In this document: positions 55,785 through 64,000 of the stretch, one piece after another
Layout of the letters: every line of letters begins with the position of its first letter
How positions within the stretch are numbered: the stretch's first letter is position 1
Assembly (NCBI GenBank): GCA_917880885.1
Contig: OU862915.1
Span: forward strand, 36,278,676 to 36,342,675
Origin: Limnephilus marmoratus
Lineage: Eukaryota > Arthropoda > Insecta > Trichoptera > Limnephilidae
Length of the DNA stretch: 64,000 bases
Direction: 5' to 3'
Program-made: the position numbers and the translations under genes
The notes under the pieces: generated by a model
What the model was told of the DNA's origin: nothing
Databases searched by the model: none
What the model saw: only the letters and a program-made list of their open reading frames with translations

Positions 55785-56075
55785 CACAGGAGGCACTGAA
55801 AAAATATTTTCCCTCCGGGCCTGCGTCATATTTAAAGATGCTGTGCGTTCTGAATAGAAAAAAAGATATGAGGGGTGGGTAGGAATCTGGCGTTTAGTGT
55901 ATCCAGGAGTGAGGGATGTATGAATCTATCCCGACCATTGTGGTCCAAGGCAAAGTTTCGAGAGAGTCCTGCTGGTGAAAAGATCTCCCTCAACCAGTCT
56001 CTCCCGATCCGACCTGCCATGCAGCAGGCGGGCCGCCGCATCCACCGATAAGATCCTGACAAAACCAAAAATTCC
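55785..56075 (-). repeat. Repeat-B copy
   Basis: Plus-strand text CTCCGGGCCTGCGTCATATT, GGGTGGGTAGGAATCTGGCG, TGTATCCAGGAGTGAGGGAT, GAAAAGATCTCCCTCAACCA and CCGATCCGACCTGCCATGCA match 23790-24066 closely. Confidence 0.7.
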
Positions 56076-57083
56076 GAAAAACTACAAGTATGAAGGCAGA
56101 AAATAACTTCCAAAATAATTAAATGTTAAAAGGTTCTTGTGAGGATTTAAAGAAACAGTATAATTTTTTAATCAATTACAGTACATATGATTGTTTCTTT
56201 AATGTAACATTACATATGCTAACTATGAACATAACAAAAAATAATAATAATGATAAAATCACTAATCTATTTAACATATTTAGCCGGTCATCATATGAGT
56301 GAGAAAATAAATATTAAAAAGGTTAACATTTTAACACTTAAAATATTACTTGATCGAAATCTGGGAAAAGGCTTATGAAAAATATACAAATGAATTAAAT
56401 ATACTGTAAAATATGGTAATCAAAAACTATTTTCAAAAGTAAGGTACAAAATGAGAGATGATTTTATAAAAAGTATAAAAGTTAAATAAGGAACTAATAC
56501 AAACAAACACAGATTTCATGAAAACATCCAAGTAGACACACACTTACCCGGAAACACAATAACATTCATTTAAACATCATAAACAGTGGCGGCGTAAGGG
56601 GGGGGGCGGAGGGGGCGGTCCGCCCCGGGTACCAAGCACCAAGGGGTGACAACGACGACTCACTCGTACAGCCAAAGAATTCGCACAATAATAATCTCTC
56701 TCTAGACGTCTATACAAACACATCAACAAATAACAACCTACTCTTGTATCTAGGTACCTACAAACTAATATATAAAATTTTGAAACGTATCGCAACTATA
56801 TTTTCATTTTTTTTCCGAATAGAATTTCTAATTCCCTAAGAATGAATTCATGTTGCGCTTGATCTGATCTTATACCGCGCGTAACATCGAGCGCGATGGG
56901 AAATATTAATGAAAAATGTAGACGTGTCCGTTAAACGACTATCAGAGACAATATGGATTGCTTGGAAATGCTTAGAAACTTGTAAGCCACCAACATTTCT
57001 GCCCAAGAAGTAGTTTAATGGACTACATTGGAGCTTTTCAAATTCATTGTAAAATGGGGCTATTCTGAGTTTAGCGCTATGTC

Positions 57084-57252
57084 TTAAGCCTCGATTACAT
57101 TAAGCGAGTTTACAAGCTACTAGCCAGCATATTCACTATCTGCTAGTAAACCTTTTCAGTGTAAAAAACTGCTCACTGAGCGAGTTCACTAGCAGTTAGT
57201 GAATACGCCGGCTAGTAGCTTGTAAACTCGCTCAATGTAATCGAGGCTTGAG
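57084..57252. mobile_element. Palindromic MITE of about 165 bp
   Basis: The arms share AAGCCTCGATTACATT, GCGAGTTTACAAGCTACTAG and the CACTA..CTGCTAGT part, with few mismatches, around a centre with TTTTCAGTGTAAAAAACTGC. No clear target duplication. Confidence 0.7.
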
Positions 57253-57480
57253 ATTTTTTTAACAATATGTGTTTTGGTGGCTCATAATATGAGAAGATTC
57301 ATATTATGAAAGAAGCTTTTCAGAATTAAAATTATTAAAATCTTACTTAAGGTCCACAATGAGCCGAGCGCGACTAACCAATCTTTCGATTTTTTCAATT
57401 GAAAAAGAGACGGAAATAAAATTTGATAATGTGATCGAATATTTTAGTAAAATAAAGTCTCGTAATCTTGTTATGTTCAA

Positions 57481-57824
57481 TTTGGGTGGCGGGAACGGAT
57501 ACCGCCGCCCCGGGAACCTTTATTGGATAACCATCAACTACTCTGCCATAGGTCACCCCAAGTGGTTTGCTACGTTCGCTACGTTATTTGGTGATTTAGC
57601 AGGGGTGCCCGGGTTCATGGGATGAGGTGTGTTTAGGTCTGATGACCAGGACACACTGAACCCTAGAATCTTACCCACCCCTTAAACCATTTTCCTTCCC
57701 AGAACCCTCCTCTCCTTCTTTTTCCTAAAAAAACCCTCCATACAGCATCCCCAAAGATGACATAGGCCCTCAGGGAAATTACTTTCCTCAGGGCCTCCTG
57801 TGTGGAGCTCATGTAAAAAAAAAG
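57481..57824 (+). repeat. Repeat-B, best full-length copy
   Basis: Runs GGCGGGAACGGATACCGCCG, CCCCGGGAACC, TATTGGATAACCATCAACTA, TCACCCCAAGTGGTTTGCTA, GCAGGGGTGCCCGGGTTCAT, AACCCTAGAATCTTACCCAC, the pyrimidine-rich body, CAGCATCCCCAAAGATGACA, TAGGCCCTCAGGGAAATTAC and GAGCTCATGTAAAAAAAAAG. It has an A-rich end but no obvious RNA polymerase III boxes. Confidence 0.75.
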
Positions 57825-57909
57825 TATTTGGTATTTTATTTTAAGTAGGGGTGCTCAATACAAAAGCGCCCCGGGTGCCAATCTACCCTACGCCGCCACT
57901 GATCATAAA

Positions 57910-58660
57910 TACTCAATTTGGAAAGCAATCCATTGGTTACGAGGGGGACGAATTATAAATTTACCTTCCAAACAACATTATAAGACAAAATCTTGGTACG
58001 TTTAAAAAATATATATTTTTTTACTTTTAATGAACAAAATAGTGATTATGATATTTTAATACAATGTGTTCATGGAAAATGTATTTATTATGTAAATTTC
58101 TATTTTAATGAGGGAGTATTTTAATTCATCTCTACTGGAATATACATTTATTTAAATGTTAATTTAAATAATTGAACTGTTAAATAAACGGTTATAAGAT
58201 ACATACTTCTAATGGCTTCAGGTTTTTCAGAAAAAATTCCAAACATGAGCATTCAGACAGAAATGCTCAATAAAAACACTAATTTCATCCACAAAAGCTC
58301 GTTTAAACGTAAATGTTTTTACAACTTCGGGTTCAAAGTTGTGCCCATAGGCTGACCACGTGATTGACCTACATAACATGAGTAACACGTACAAACCACT
58401 GAAGTACAAACCAAAGCACTTGTGTGTTGTCGACGTGTTCGTTTGTAGGCTCCATTTTTGCTTGCTTTGGATTAAATTCATAAAACACATTCTAACCGCA
58501 ATATTATTTTTGGAACAAATAAATAATTTGGCTTGTAAATAATTTGCACGAAGAAAGACGCCACGAGTAAAATACACAAGATATGTAGTGACAGAGGCAT
58601 AATGAAGACCACCAAGTTGATCTTCGTCTTGCCTCATCTTGATGAGACTCGTCCGGGTAG
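57910..58660 (-). other. Unidentified 136-codon minus-strand frame at 58227-58637
   Basis: The frame reads MRQDEDQLGGLHYASVTTYL, LYFSGLYVLLMLCRSITWSA and EPEVVKTFTFKRAFVDEISV. One hydrophobic segment (about residues 77-92) could span a membrane. I recognise no family. Nothing else is supported in this stretch. It may be a chance frame or a decayed exon. Confidence 0.2.
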
Positions 58661-59046
58661 CGTATTTACAAAACCTATACCGATTCAGTCGCGGTAGCGA
58701 CAGTTTACACTCTAAATATACCTACCTCTATATTGGTTATTTTTTATCACATTGCAAAAACAAAAATTGTTCTAAAATCTAGATAAAATAATCTATCTGA
58801 TTTTTATATTAGAAATTAAAAATTTTATTTCTAAATATTTAAATTTTAATATTATTCCCATATATTGTAAATACACCTCTATATTGATTTTTTTTTTCAC
58901 TTTGCAAAAAGAAAAATTGTTCTAAAATCTAGATAAAATAATCTTTCCAATGTGTGTATTAGAAATTAAAAATTTTATTTCTAAATATTTAAATTTTGAT
59001 ATTGAAAATGTAAAGCGACTGAAACGGTATAGGTTTTGGAAATACG
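58661..59046. mobile_element. MITE with 31-bp inverted ends and 10-bp direct flanks
   Basis: Ends: CGTATTT.CAAAACCTATACC continuing G.TTCAGTCGC, with two mismatches between arms. CGTCCGGGTA lies directly outside both (58650-58659 and 59047-59056), with one extra G on the left. Inside, ~130 bp is duplicated with a ~150-bp period (AGAAATTAAAAATTTTATTT at 58811 and 58961). A 9-10-bp target duplication suggests a Mutator-like origin. Confidence 0.7.
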
Positions 59047-59058
59047 CGTCCGGGTAAC

Positions 59059-59640
59059 ATATATTTCTATACGGTGCGGAAACATGGACAATTAGGCCAG
59101 CGAAAGAAAGCGGATACACTTCCTCGAAATTTTGATGATGGAGAACAATGCTGAGGAATCCGTGGACAGCCAGACGCACAAATCCCCACCAACTCCTTCC
59201 CCTCCCCACTACCTTCTGCCTCACAACATATCCCAATTGTGGATGCCATAGTCTCTCACTGGCTCCAGACTGAAGAAGCTGGGACTCATGTGAGGTTTTC
59301 ACATAAAAAAACAAATGCATCCATCCTAGAAGAGTTAGGCATCCAATTCAACCTTTCAACTATCTGTCACCAACATATTTTAAGATACTTTGGACACGTT
59401 GCTCGCCAAACTGAGAACCCAGGTCCTCCAAGTTGAGAAAAACTTATAGTAACTTAAAATGTGGAAGGCAGATGAAGCAATGTGAGGTCACAAATGCGCT
59501 GGAGGGACCAAGTATCAATGGCGTCCGGTATGTCGATGTCCTTGGCAGCGCGGAACCGCAAGAAGTGAAGGAGCTTTGTCCATCACGGAAATAGGAGTGC
59601 GGGTCACGATCTTCAGTAATGAGGAACCGACTTAAGAAGG
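59059..59640 (+). mobile_element. LINE fragment L1-type, split by SINE-A
   Basis: The left part encodes FLYGAETWTIRPAKESG (across a shift) and ends RNPWTARRTN. The right part resumes at ASILEELGIQFNLSTICHQH, ILRYFGHVARQTE and, later, the RWRDQVSMASG equivalent. The tail matches 2360-2470. The insertion at 59184-59310 lies in the codons before 'SILEELGI'. Confidence 0.8.
59184..59310 (+). repeat. SINE-A, 5'-truncated, with target-site duplication
   Basis: A 127-bp 3' part of SINE-A from CCCCACCAACTCC to GTGAGGTTTTCACATAAAAAA. ACAAAT flanks it exactly (59178-59183 and 59311-59316). Removing it restores the LINE reading as seen in the copies at 2095 and 24830. Confidence 0.85.
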
Positions 59641-60895
59641 AGTAAATAATTTACCACAACAGTTTAACTTCCGTTCTGTATTTTAAAATTATTTTTACGT
59701 GAGTTCTTACCAAACCCTACCAAGATAATTTGATTAGAATGTATAAGGTAAGGTTTGATGGCATCATAATAAGTTCTTGTTTTTTTATCTAAATAATAAA
59801 GTAAAAATATGTATATCACAAAGTGGTTGTTTGGTCTCTATGTGCTTTCAGGGATACTAAAATGTATTGTGCCCCCAAATAGAACTGCAAATAGACCACC
59901 ACAGACCAGATGTCGTTGAAGTGTTTCTTTAAATACGAATATGAATTATTCAAATGTTATGGTGGCGTGAAAAAAAATGGCAACTGCCAAATGATTTCAA
60001 TTTTCAATCATTGTGAATTTTACTCTCCTAACCGAATTGGTGTCTATCACAAAATAATATTGAATTTTGCGTGTAATTCTAACTTGGACAGGAAAATATC
60101 TAAAGGGTCGCCTACGCAGCAGACGTCACTCTATAAGGTTGGTGTTTTTTATGTACATTTAGATCTGCTGACTACCATTTTGTTGATATATTTTGTATCC
60201 GCGTAAAATAAATTCATCAGTCAATGTTTGGGGTATTACGCCCAGCGAGTCTGGGGTTGTTTACACATCCCAGGCTCACGTATTAACATGATTCATTGTT
60301 TGTTATTTTTCTTCATATTTCTTCACTTTTCTTCAAAGTTCTGTTTTCTCATGGAATCGTCAAAGTACAAATGATACAGGTCGCACTTCTTCTTGAGTTT
60401 CTGTTCAGTGTGCCTAACGTACAAACACATTGAGTAATTATGCCTCGCGGATATAATATATTATAATACACGGGCATTTATATCTGGAAAGCGAAAGTTT
60501 GGAGTTGGAAAAACTTGTTCACTTTACCCGGCCGAGCCTTGTTATTTACGGCCCTTTTCCCAGCCCTGGATTGGGGTAATTAATCCAGCCAGTTAGCCCA
60601 GGGCCGGCCGCGGAGGTTGTTAGGCGCTTTTTGCCCAAACTTTAGTGCGAACTAGCCATAGATTGATAAGTCTTTTAGTTGGTAAAAGGGTAAAGATCAC
60701 AAGGGAAGAAAATAAAATTCACTTTATGTTTGAGAATATTTCTGTTCTGTTCCTTTTCCCACCTACTTCCTACATACACACCTTCCCATTTACATACTTT
60801 CTTCTACCTACTTAATGACATTGCAAATCAGTGCAGTGATAACTTCCAACAAGCAAGCAGTGTATTACCATGATGTGTATTCATTCTATTTGCAT
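59641..60895. other. Non-coding stretch with one GC-rich palindromic patch
   Basis: At 60560-60615 CTGGATT..AATCCAG and CCCTGG..CCAGGG form nested stems next to GGGCCGGCCGCGG. A 98-codon frame (59910-60206) has no recognised motif. Otherwise AT-rich. Confidence 0.4.
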
Positions 60896-61990
60896 CAAAT
60901 GTTAAATTACGAGTTTATTAAAAGTCTTCAAATTCTAACTGTTGGTGAGCATACAATCTGTGCACAGTTTGGAACATTTTATGTAGAATATGAATCATAT
61001 GTGGACATCATCGTTATATTTATATATTTTTCTTACTTTTTGCTGATGACCTCAAAATGTTTAGAATTATTCAAAATATTTACCATTGCAACATTCTTCA
61101 AGATAATATCAACAAATTGTTAATTTGGTGTAATGAAAATAGTTTTACTTAAATATCTCAAAATGCCAAGTAGTTAGATTACAACTTTGATAAAAATACT
61201 CTCGAGACATTAACATAAATTAAAGACTTAGGCATCACTTTTCAATCAAATCTTTCATTTGTTAACCACATAACAGAAATCTCTAACGAGGGCTTAAAAA
61301 TGTTGGGATTTATAACTAGGTTAACTAGAAATTTTAACAATATAAAGTGTATTAAACTGTTATATTTCGCATATGTTAGAAGTCAACTTGAGTACAATTC
61401 TCCCGTCTGGAACCAATATTATAATATACATGTACAAGCTGTTGAAAGAATACAAAACAAATTTTTACTTTTTCTAAATTTCAAAATGGGTATTCCAGCA
61501 ATTATGTTAAATTACAACACTATTTTAAATGATATGAATATTCTCAAATTGTCAGAGAGAAGAATTTTCAATGATTTGGTATTTCTGTATAAAATTCTAA
61601 ATAATTTAGTTGATAGTCCGGTATTGCTTGAATTGATAGGCTTCCGGTTCCACTACGTAATACGAGAAGTCAGGATTTATTTCAGTGCAGAAATTCTGGA
61701 ACTAACTACCATATGTATTCCTCTTTGCCCAGAATACTAATGGAGGAAATAATTATACCAAGTCAGTGGACATCTTCAATTTATCTTTAAACAAATACAA
61801 AATACTGTTACTGAGGCAGTTCAATTATGTACAATAAATACTACATATTTCGTTGCAAAATATCAATTATATATATTTGTTAAAGAAATATAATTATAGT
61901 TTATATATATATTACTTAATCATAGTGTAATTAGTAAATTTCATACTTTTGTAAAAGCCCCGTAAAAGGGCGTAAATAAGTAAATAAATA
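60896..61990 (+). mobile_element. Jockey/CR1-like LINE, 3' half, decayed
   Basis: FADDLKMFRII near 61033 is the reverse-transcriptase catalytic box. The next blocks are NINKLLIWCNENS, IKDLGITFQSNLSFVNHI, MLGFITRLTRNF, LYFAYVRSQLEYNSPVWNQY and VERIQNKFLLFL, the order expected in jockey/CR1-like elements. The frame from 61300 is open for 146 codons. Earlier parts contain stops. The 3' end has AAAAGCCCCGTAAAAGGGCG and an AAATAAATAAAT tail at 61970-61992. Confidence 0.8.
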
Positions 61991-62129
61991 AATCAATCCA
62001 TCCTGCTAAATCAAACCACGTTGAGTTTAACGCTTCCTTATTTCCCACCTTCTAAGAAAGTTCTTATCACTTTACATCTAAAATTTGTTACCGAGGCCTC
62101 AACTAAAGTACATGGTTATGAAACTATCG

Positions 62130-62632
62130 ATGGCTACATCAGATCTGGCCACCAAACACGACTAAAACCATTGTTTCAATTCAGCAACAATTCAGCAACG
62201 TTTCAATTCTTCGTTCTATACGAACTTTACTGTTTACTGTTTACTGTTTACTGCTGCCCGGAACAGATCTACACTAGACTGACCAAACCACTGTCTCAGA
62301 GTTTTCAGTCATGTGGTTCTCTTTCTTGCAGGGCCCCGTCTTCCGGCAATTTTTCCCTTCATTATGAGATGCAATATCTCTTACTTCTCTGGATGTCTCA
62401 TCACATGTCCAAGATAACGTCTTCATTCGTAACTCTATCCATCCAGCTTATTTTAAGTATTCTTCTGTAGGTCCACATCTCGAATGCCTCCATGCTTCCA
62501 TTCCATAAAATAATATCGAAATCACGTAGCATGTGATCATTCGCATTCGTAATCTAAGGTTGCCAAATAACACAAATTAATAAAATAAAATTTATTTGCG
62601 CACGCCTAGATTTGACCCCACGACCCTAGGAG
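62130..62632 (-). repeat. SINE-A copy interrupted by a LINE fragment
   Basis: The left part (62130-62205) has CATCAGATCTGGCCACCAAA and CAACGTTTCAATTCT. The right part (62563-62632) has AATAACACAAATTAATAAAA and a decayed tRNA-like head (GATTTGACCCCACGACC). The order matches a minus-strand SINE-A with 62222-62560 inserted, although the central SINE part is missing. Confidence 0.5.
62222..62560 (-). mobile_element. LINE fragment L2-type, second copy
   Basis: Plus-strand text GGCCCCGTCTTCCGGCAATT, TTCATTATGAGATGCAATAT, TCTCTGGATGTCTCATCACA and TATCCATCCAGCTTATTTTA matches 38440-38830 with two internal deletions. It begins with a short TTTACTG tandem run. Confidence 0.8.
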
Positions 62633-62935
62633 GAAAATAATTTCCCTCAGGGCCTATGTCATCTTTGGGGATGCTGTGTGGAGGGTTTTTTAAGGAAAGG
62701 AAGGAGAGGAGAGTTCTAGGAAGGAAAAGGGTTTAAGGGGTGGATAGGAATCTGGGGTTCAGTGTGTCCTGGTCATCCGCCTCCAAGACCTAGACAAACA
62801 TCACCCCATGAACCCGGGCACCCCCGCTAAATCACCAAACGTAGCGAACCACTTGGGGTGACCTATGACAGGGGTGTTGGTAATCCAATAAAGGTTCCCG
62901 AGACGGCGGTACCCGGTACGGTATTCAATCTGATA
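62633..62935 (-). repeat. Repeat-B, near full length
   Basis: Plus-strand text GGAAAATAATTTCCCTCAGG, TGTCATCTTTGGGGATGCTG, AAGGAAAGGAAGGAGAGGAG, GGAATCTGGGGTTCAGTGTG, CCATGAACCCGGGCACCCCC, CACTTGGGGTGACCTATGAC and ACGGCGGTACCCGGTAC. Closest to the copy at 57481. Confidence 0.75.
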
Positions 62936-64000
62936 TTAAGGCAGATTAAAAAAATTCTGCAGAAACAGTACTTCAAAAGTTTGAAAAGAGCAATAGATAA
63001 GATACTACAGGGGATTCAAAAGTTGTGTTTGATTGTTTTCAATTCGGTTAATAAGTTTGGTTTTGAAGATTCGCGAAGATGCGCGACTAAAAGATGTCAA
63101 CCGATATTTTTTTACGTCTTTGCATGAAAGTAATGTAATAAAATGAAATAAAATAGGGCATGAATAAATATTAAAGAATAAAATTTGTACCCGAGAATCA
63201 TACGGATGCAAGTCTAAAATTTTTTAAGAAATGAGTTTTTGACGCAGACTTGAAGTAAATTATCATGATTATCAGTGGCGTAAAGATACAAGTCCTATTT
63301 GAGTATTATGACTCAAATCCATTTGCATCCTTCTGCCTCTAACATTACTACGCTTTCCATGGAAGTGAACAATTTTCAAACATTGATCCTTTCATATTTC
63401 ACCACATGTCATAACAAAATATTCTATCTCATATATTTAAAAGCTTTGCGTATAAAATATTTCGTATATAATTTGCTCGTTTTAAAAACAAAAGTAATTG
63501 ATTAATAATACCTTTTTTGTTATCTATCAGCGTGGAAATCCGAAGAAGTTATGAGACCATAATTACAGAAAAAAAAACGTTTATAGGCTCTCCTGAACAT
63601 TTACATTTTTGGACTTGCATCCGTATACTTCCCGGGTACAGAAATATATAAGAAAGATCGTATTATTTGCAGAAAAAATTGAAATGATCGTATTGTGTTG
63701 CTTTTTTCGGTGAAATATTTAGTATTGCTTCCCTCCTTTAAAATCCCCAGTTCTGTGTTATCATCAACAATAAAACACCAAAGAAAGTTTTCGGTCTTTG
63801 TGCGAAGTTTTTTTCGTCCAGTCCGCAATTATGTATATAATTAACATTATAGGTAGGTACTTCAATCCTAGTGATGAAGTGCTTTTAGCGGTTGCACGGT
63901 CTGTTTGCTATTATTTTCAGTTTATTGTTTTCATCTCTAAGCTTTTTAAAAGTTCCTCGGCTAATTTCGTGAGGTTCGATTTTTTGGGTTTGAATAAATA
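62936..64000. other. Non-coding stretch to the window edge
   Basis: AT-rich. Short frames only (62858-63127, 63299-63505, 63601-63828), none recognisable. Two strings are shared in inverted orientation (TACCCGAGAATCATACGGATGCAAGTC at about 63188, echoed near 63610), a weak inverted repeat about 400 bp apart. Confidence 0.4.

Larger units (their letters stand above)
56584..57901. mobile_element. hAT-type DNA transposon, non-autonomous, with nested insertions
   Basis: The ends CAGTGGCGGCGTA (left) and TACGCCGCCACTG (right) are exact inverted repeats. Both sides carry ATCATAAA (56576-56583 and 57902-57909), an exact 8-bp duplication as made by hAT transposases. The left end continues into a G/C-rich stretch ending CCGCCCCGGGTACC. 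The right end has its echo, GCCCCGGGTGCC. No transposase is present. Inside are a palindromic MITE (57084-57252) and a Repeat-B copy (57481-57824). Confidence 0.85.

Noticed and set aside
58227..58637. Chemoreceptor-like membrane protein
   Set aside because: One hydrophobic segment is not enough, and no receptor signature is seen. Kept only as an unidentified frame.

Overview
This is an animal nuclear window, almost certainly from an insect: AT-rich and intron-dominated, with insect-type BEL/Pao, mariner, Helitron, jockey-like and RTE-like elements. It holds two exons of a dpr-family immunoglobulin-superfamily gene, a neuronal cell-surface family of insects and relatives. Nothing in it is bacterial or operon-like, and I cannot name the species.

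Host genes. The one host gene I recognise runs on the minus strand. An exon at 49162-49375 encodes the C-terminal half of a first Ig domain. It splices across about 27 kb to an exon at 21951-22062, which opens the second Ig domain. The phases agree: the codon split between the two exons reads Asp. Further exons must lie below position 21951 and above 49375; I did not find them. The left edge (2-178, plus) holds the last 58 codons of an unidentified protein. A few weaker exon-like signals (4034-4227, 31359-31409, 35200-35480, 42490-42665) are listed with low confidence.

Mobile DNA, left to right. 0.9-6.5 kb: fragments of a short interspersed repeat (here Repeat-B), two LINE families, a tRNA-derived SINE (here SINE-A) and a Helitron candidate. 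8-9.4 kb: a less AT-rich unidentified patch and a duplication around a tRNA-Glu pseudogene. 11.3-17.9 kb: a complete BEL/Pao LTR retrotransposon with identical 418-bp LTRs and a 5-bp target duplication, but a broken coding region. 17.9-20.1 kb: a Tc1/mariner-type transposase remnant split by a palindromic repeat element, then SINE-A split by a MITE with ~80-bp inverted ends. 21-40 kb (dpr intron): LINE, SINE-A, Repeat-B and Penelope-like debris, an 81-bp tandem array, two mariner elements and a Helitron beginning at 40.4 kb. 42.2-43.8 kb: a mini-Helitron, then a cluster of GC-rich hairpins downstream of two divergent TATA boxes. This is the least explained part of the window. 46-53 kb: Repeat-B, SINE-A, foldback hairpins, a LINE, and a MITE inserted in a minisatellite. 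54.4-55.0 kb: a pentanucleotide satellite with a sharply bounded variant block. 56.6-57.9 kb: a hAT-type element with an exact 8-bp target duplication, carrying a palindromic MITE and Repeat-B. 58.6-59.6 kb: a MITE with a 10-bp direct duplication next to a LINE split by SINE-A. 61-63 kb: a jockey-like LINE and a LINE/SINE/Repeat-B mosaic.

The recurring theme is nested insertion, which gives a relative order of transposition. Family assignments rest on reading motifs by eye; no alignments or searches were run.
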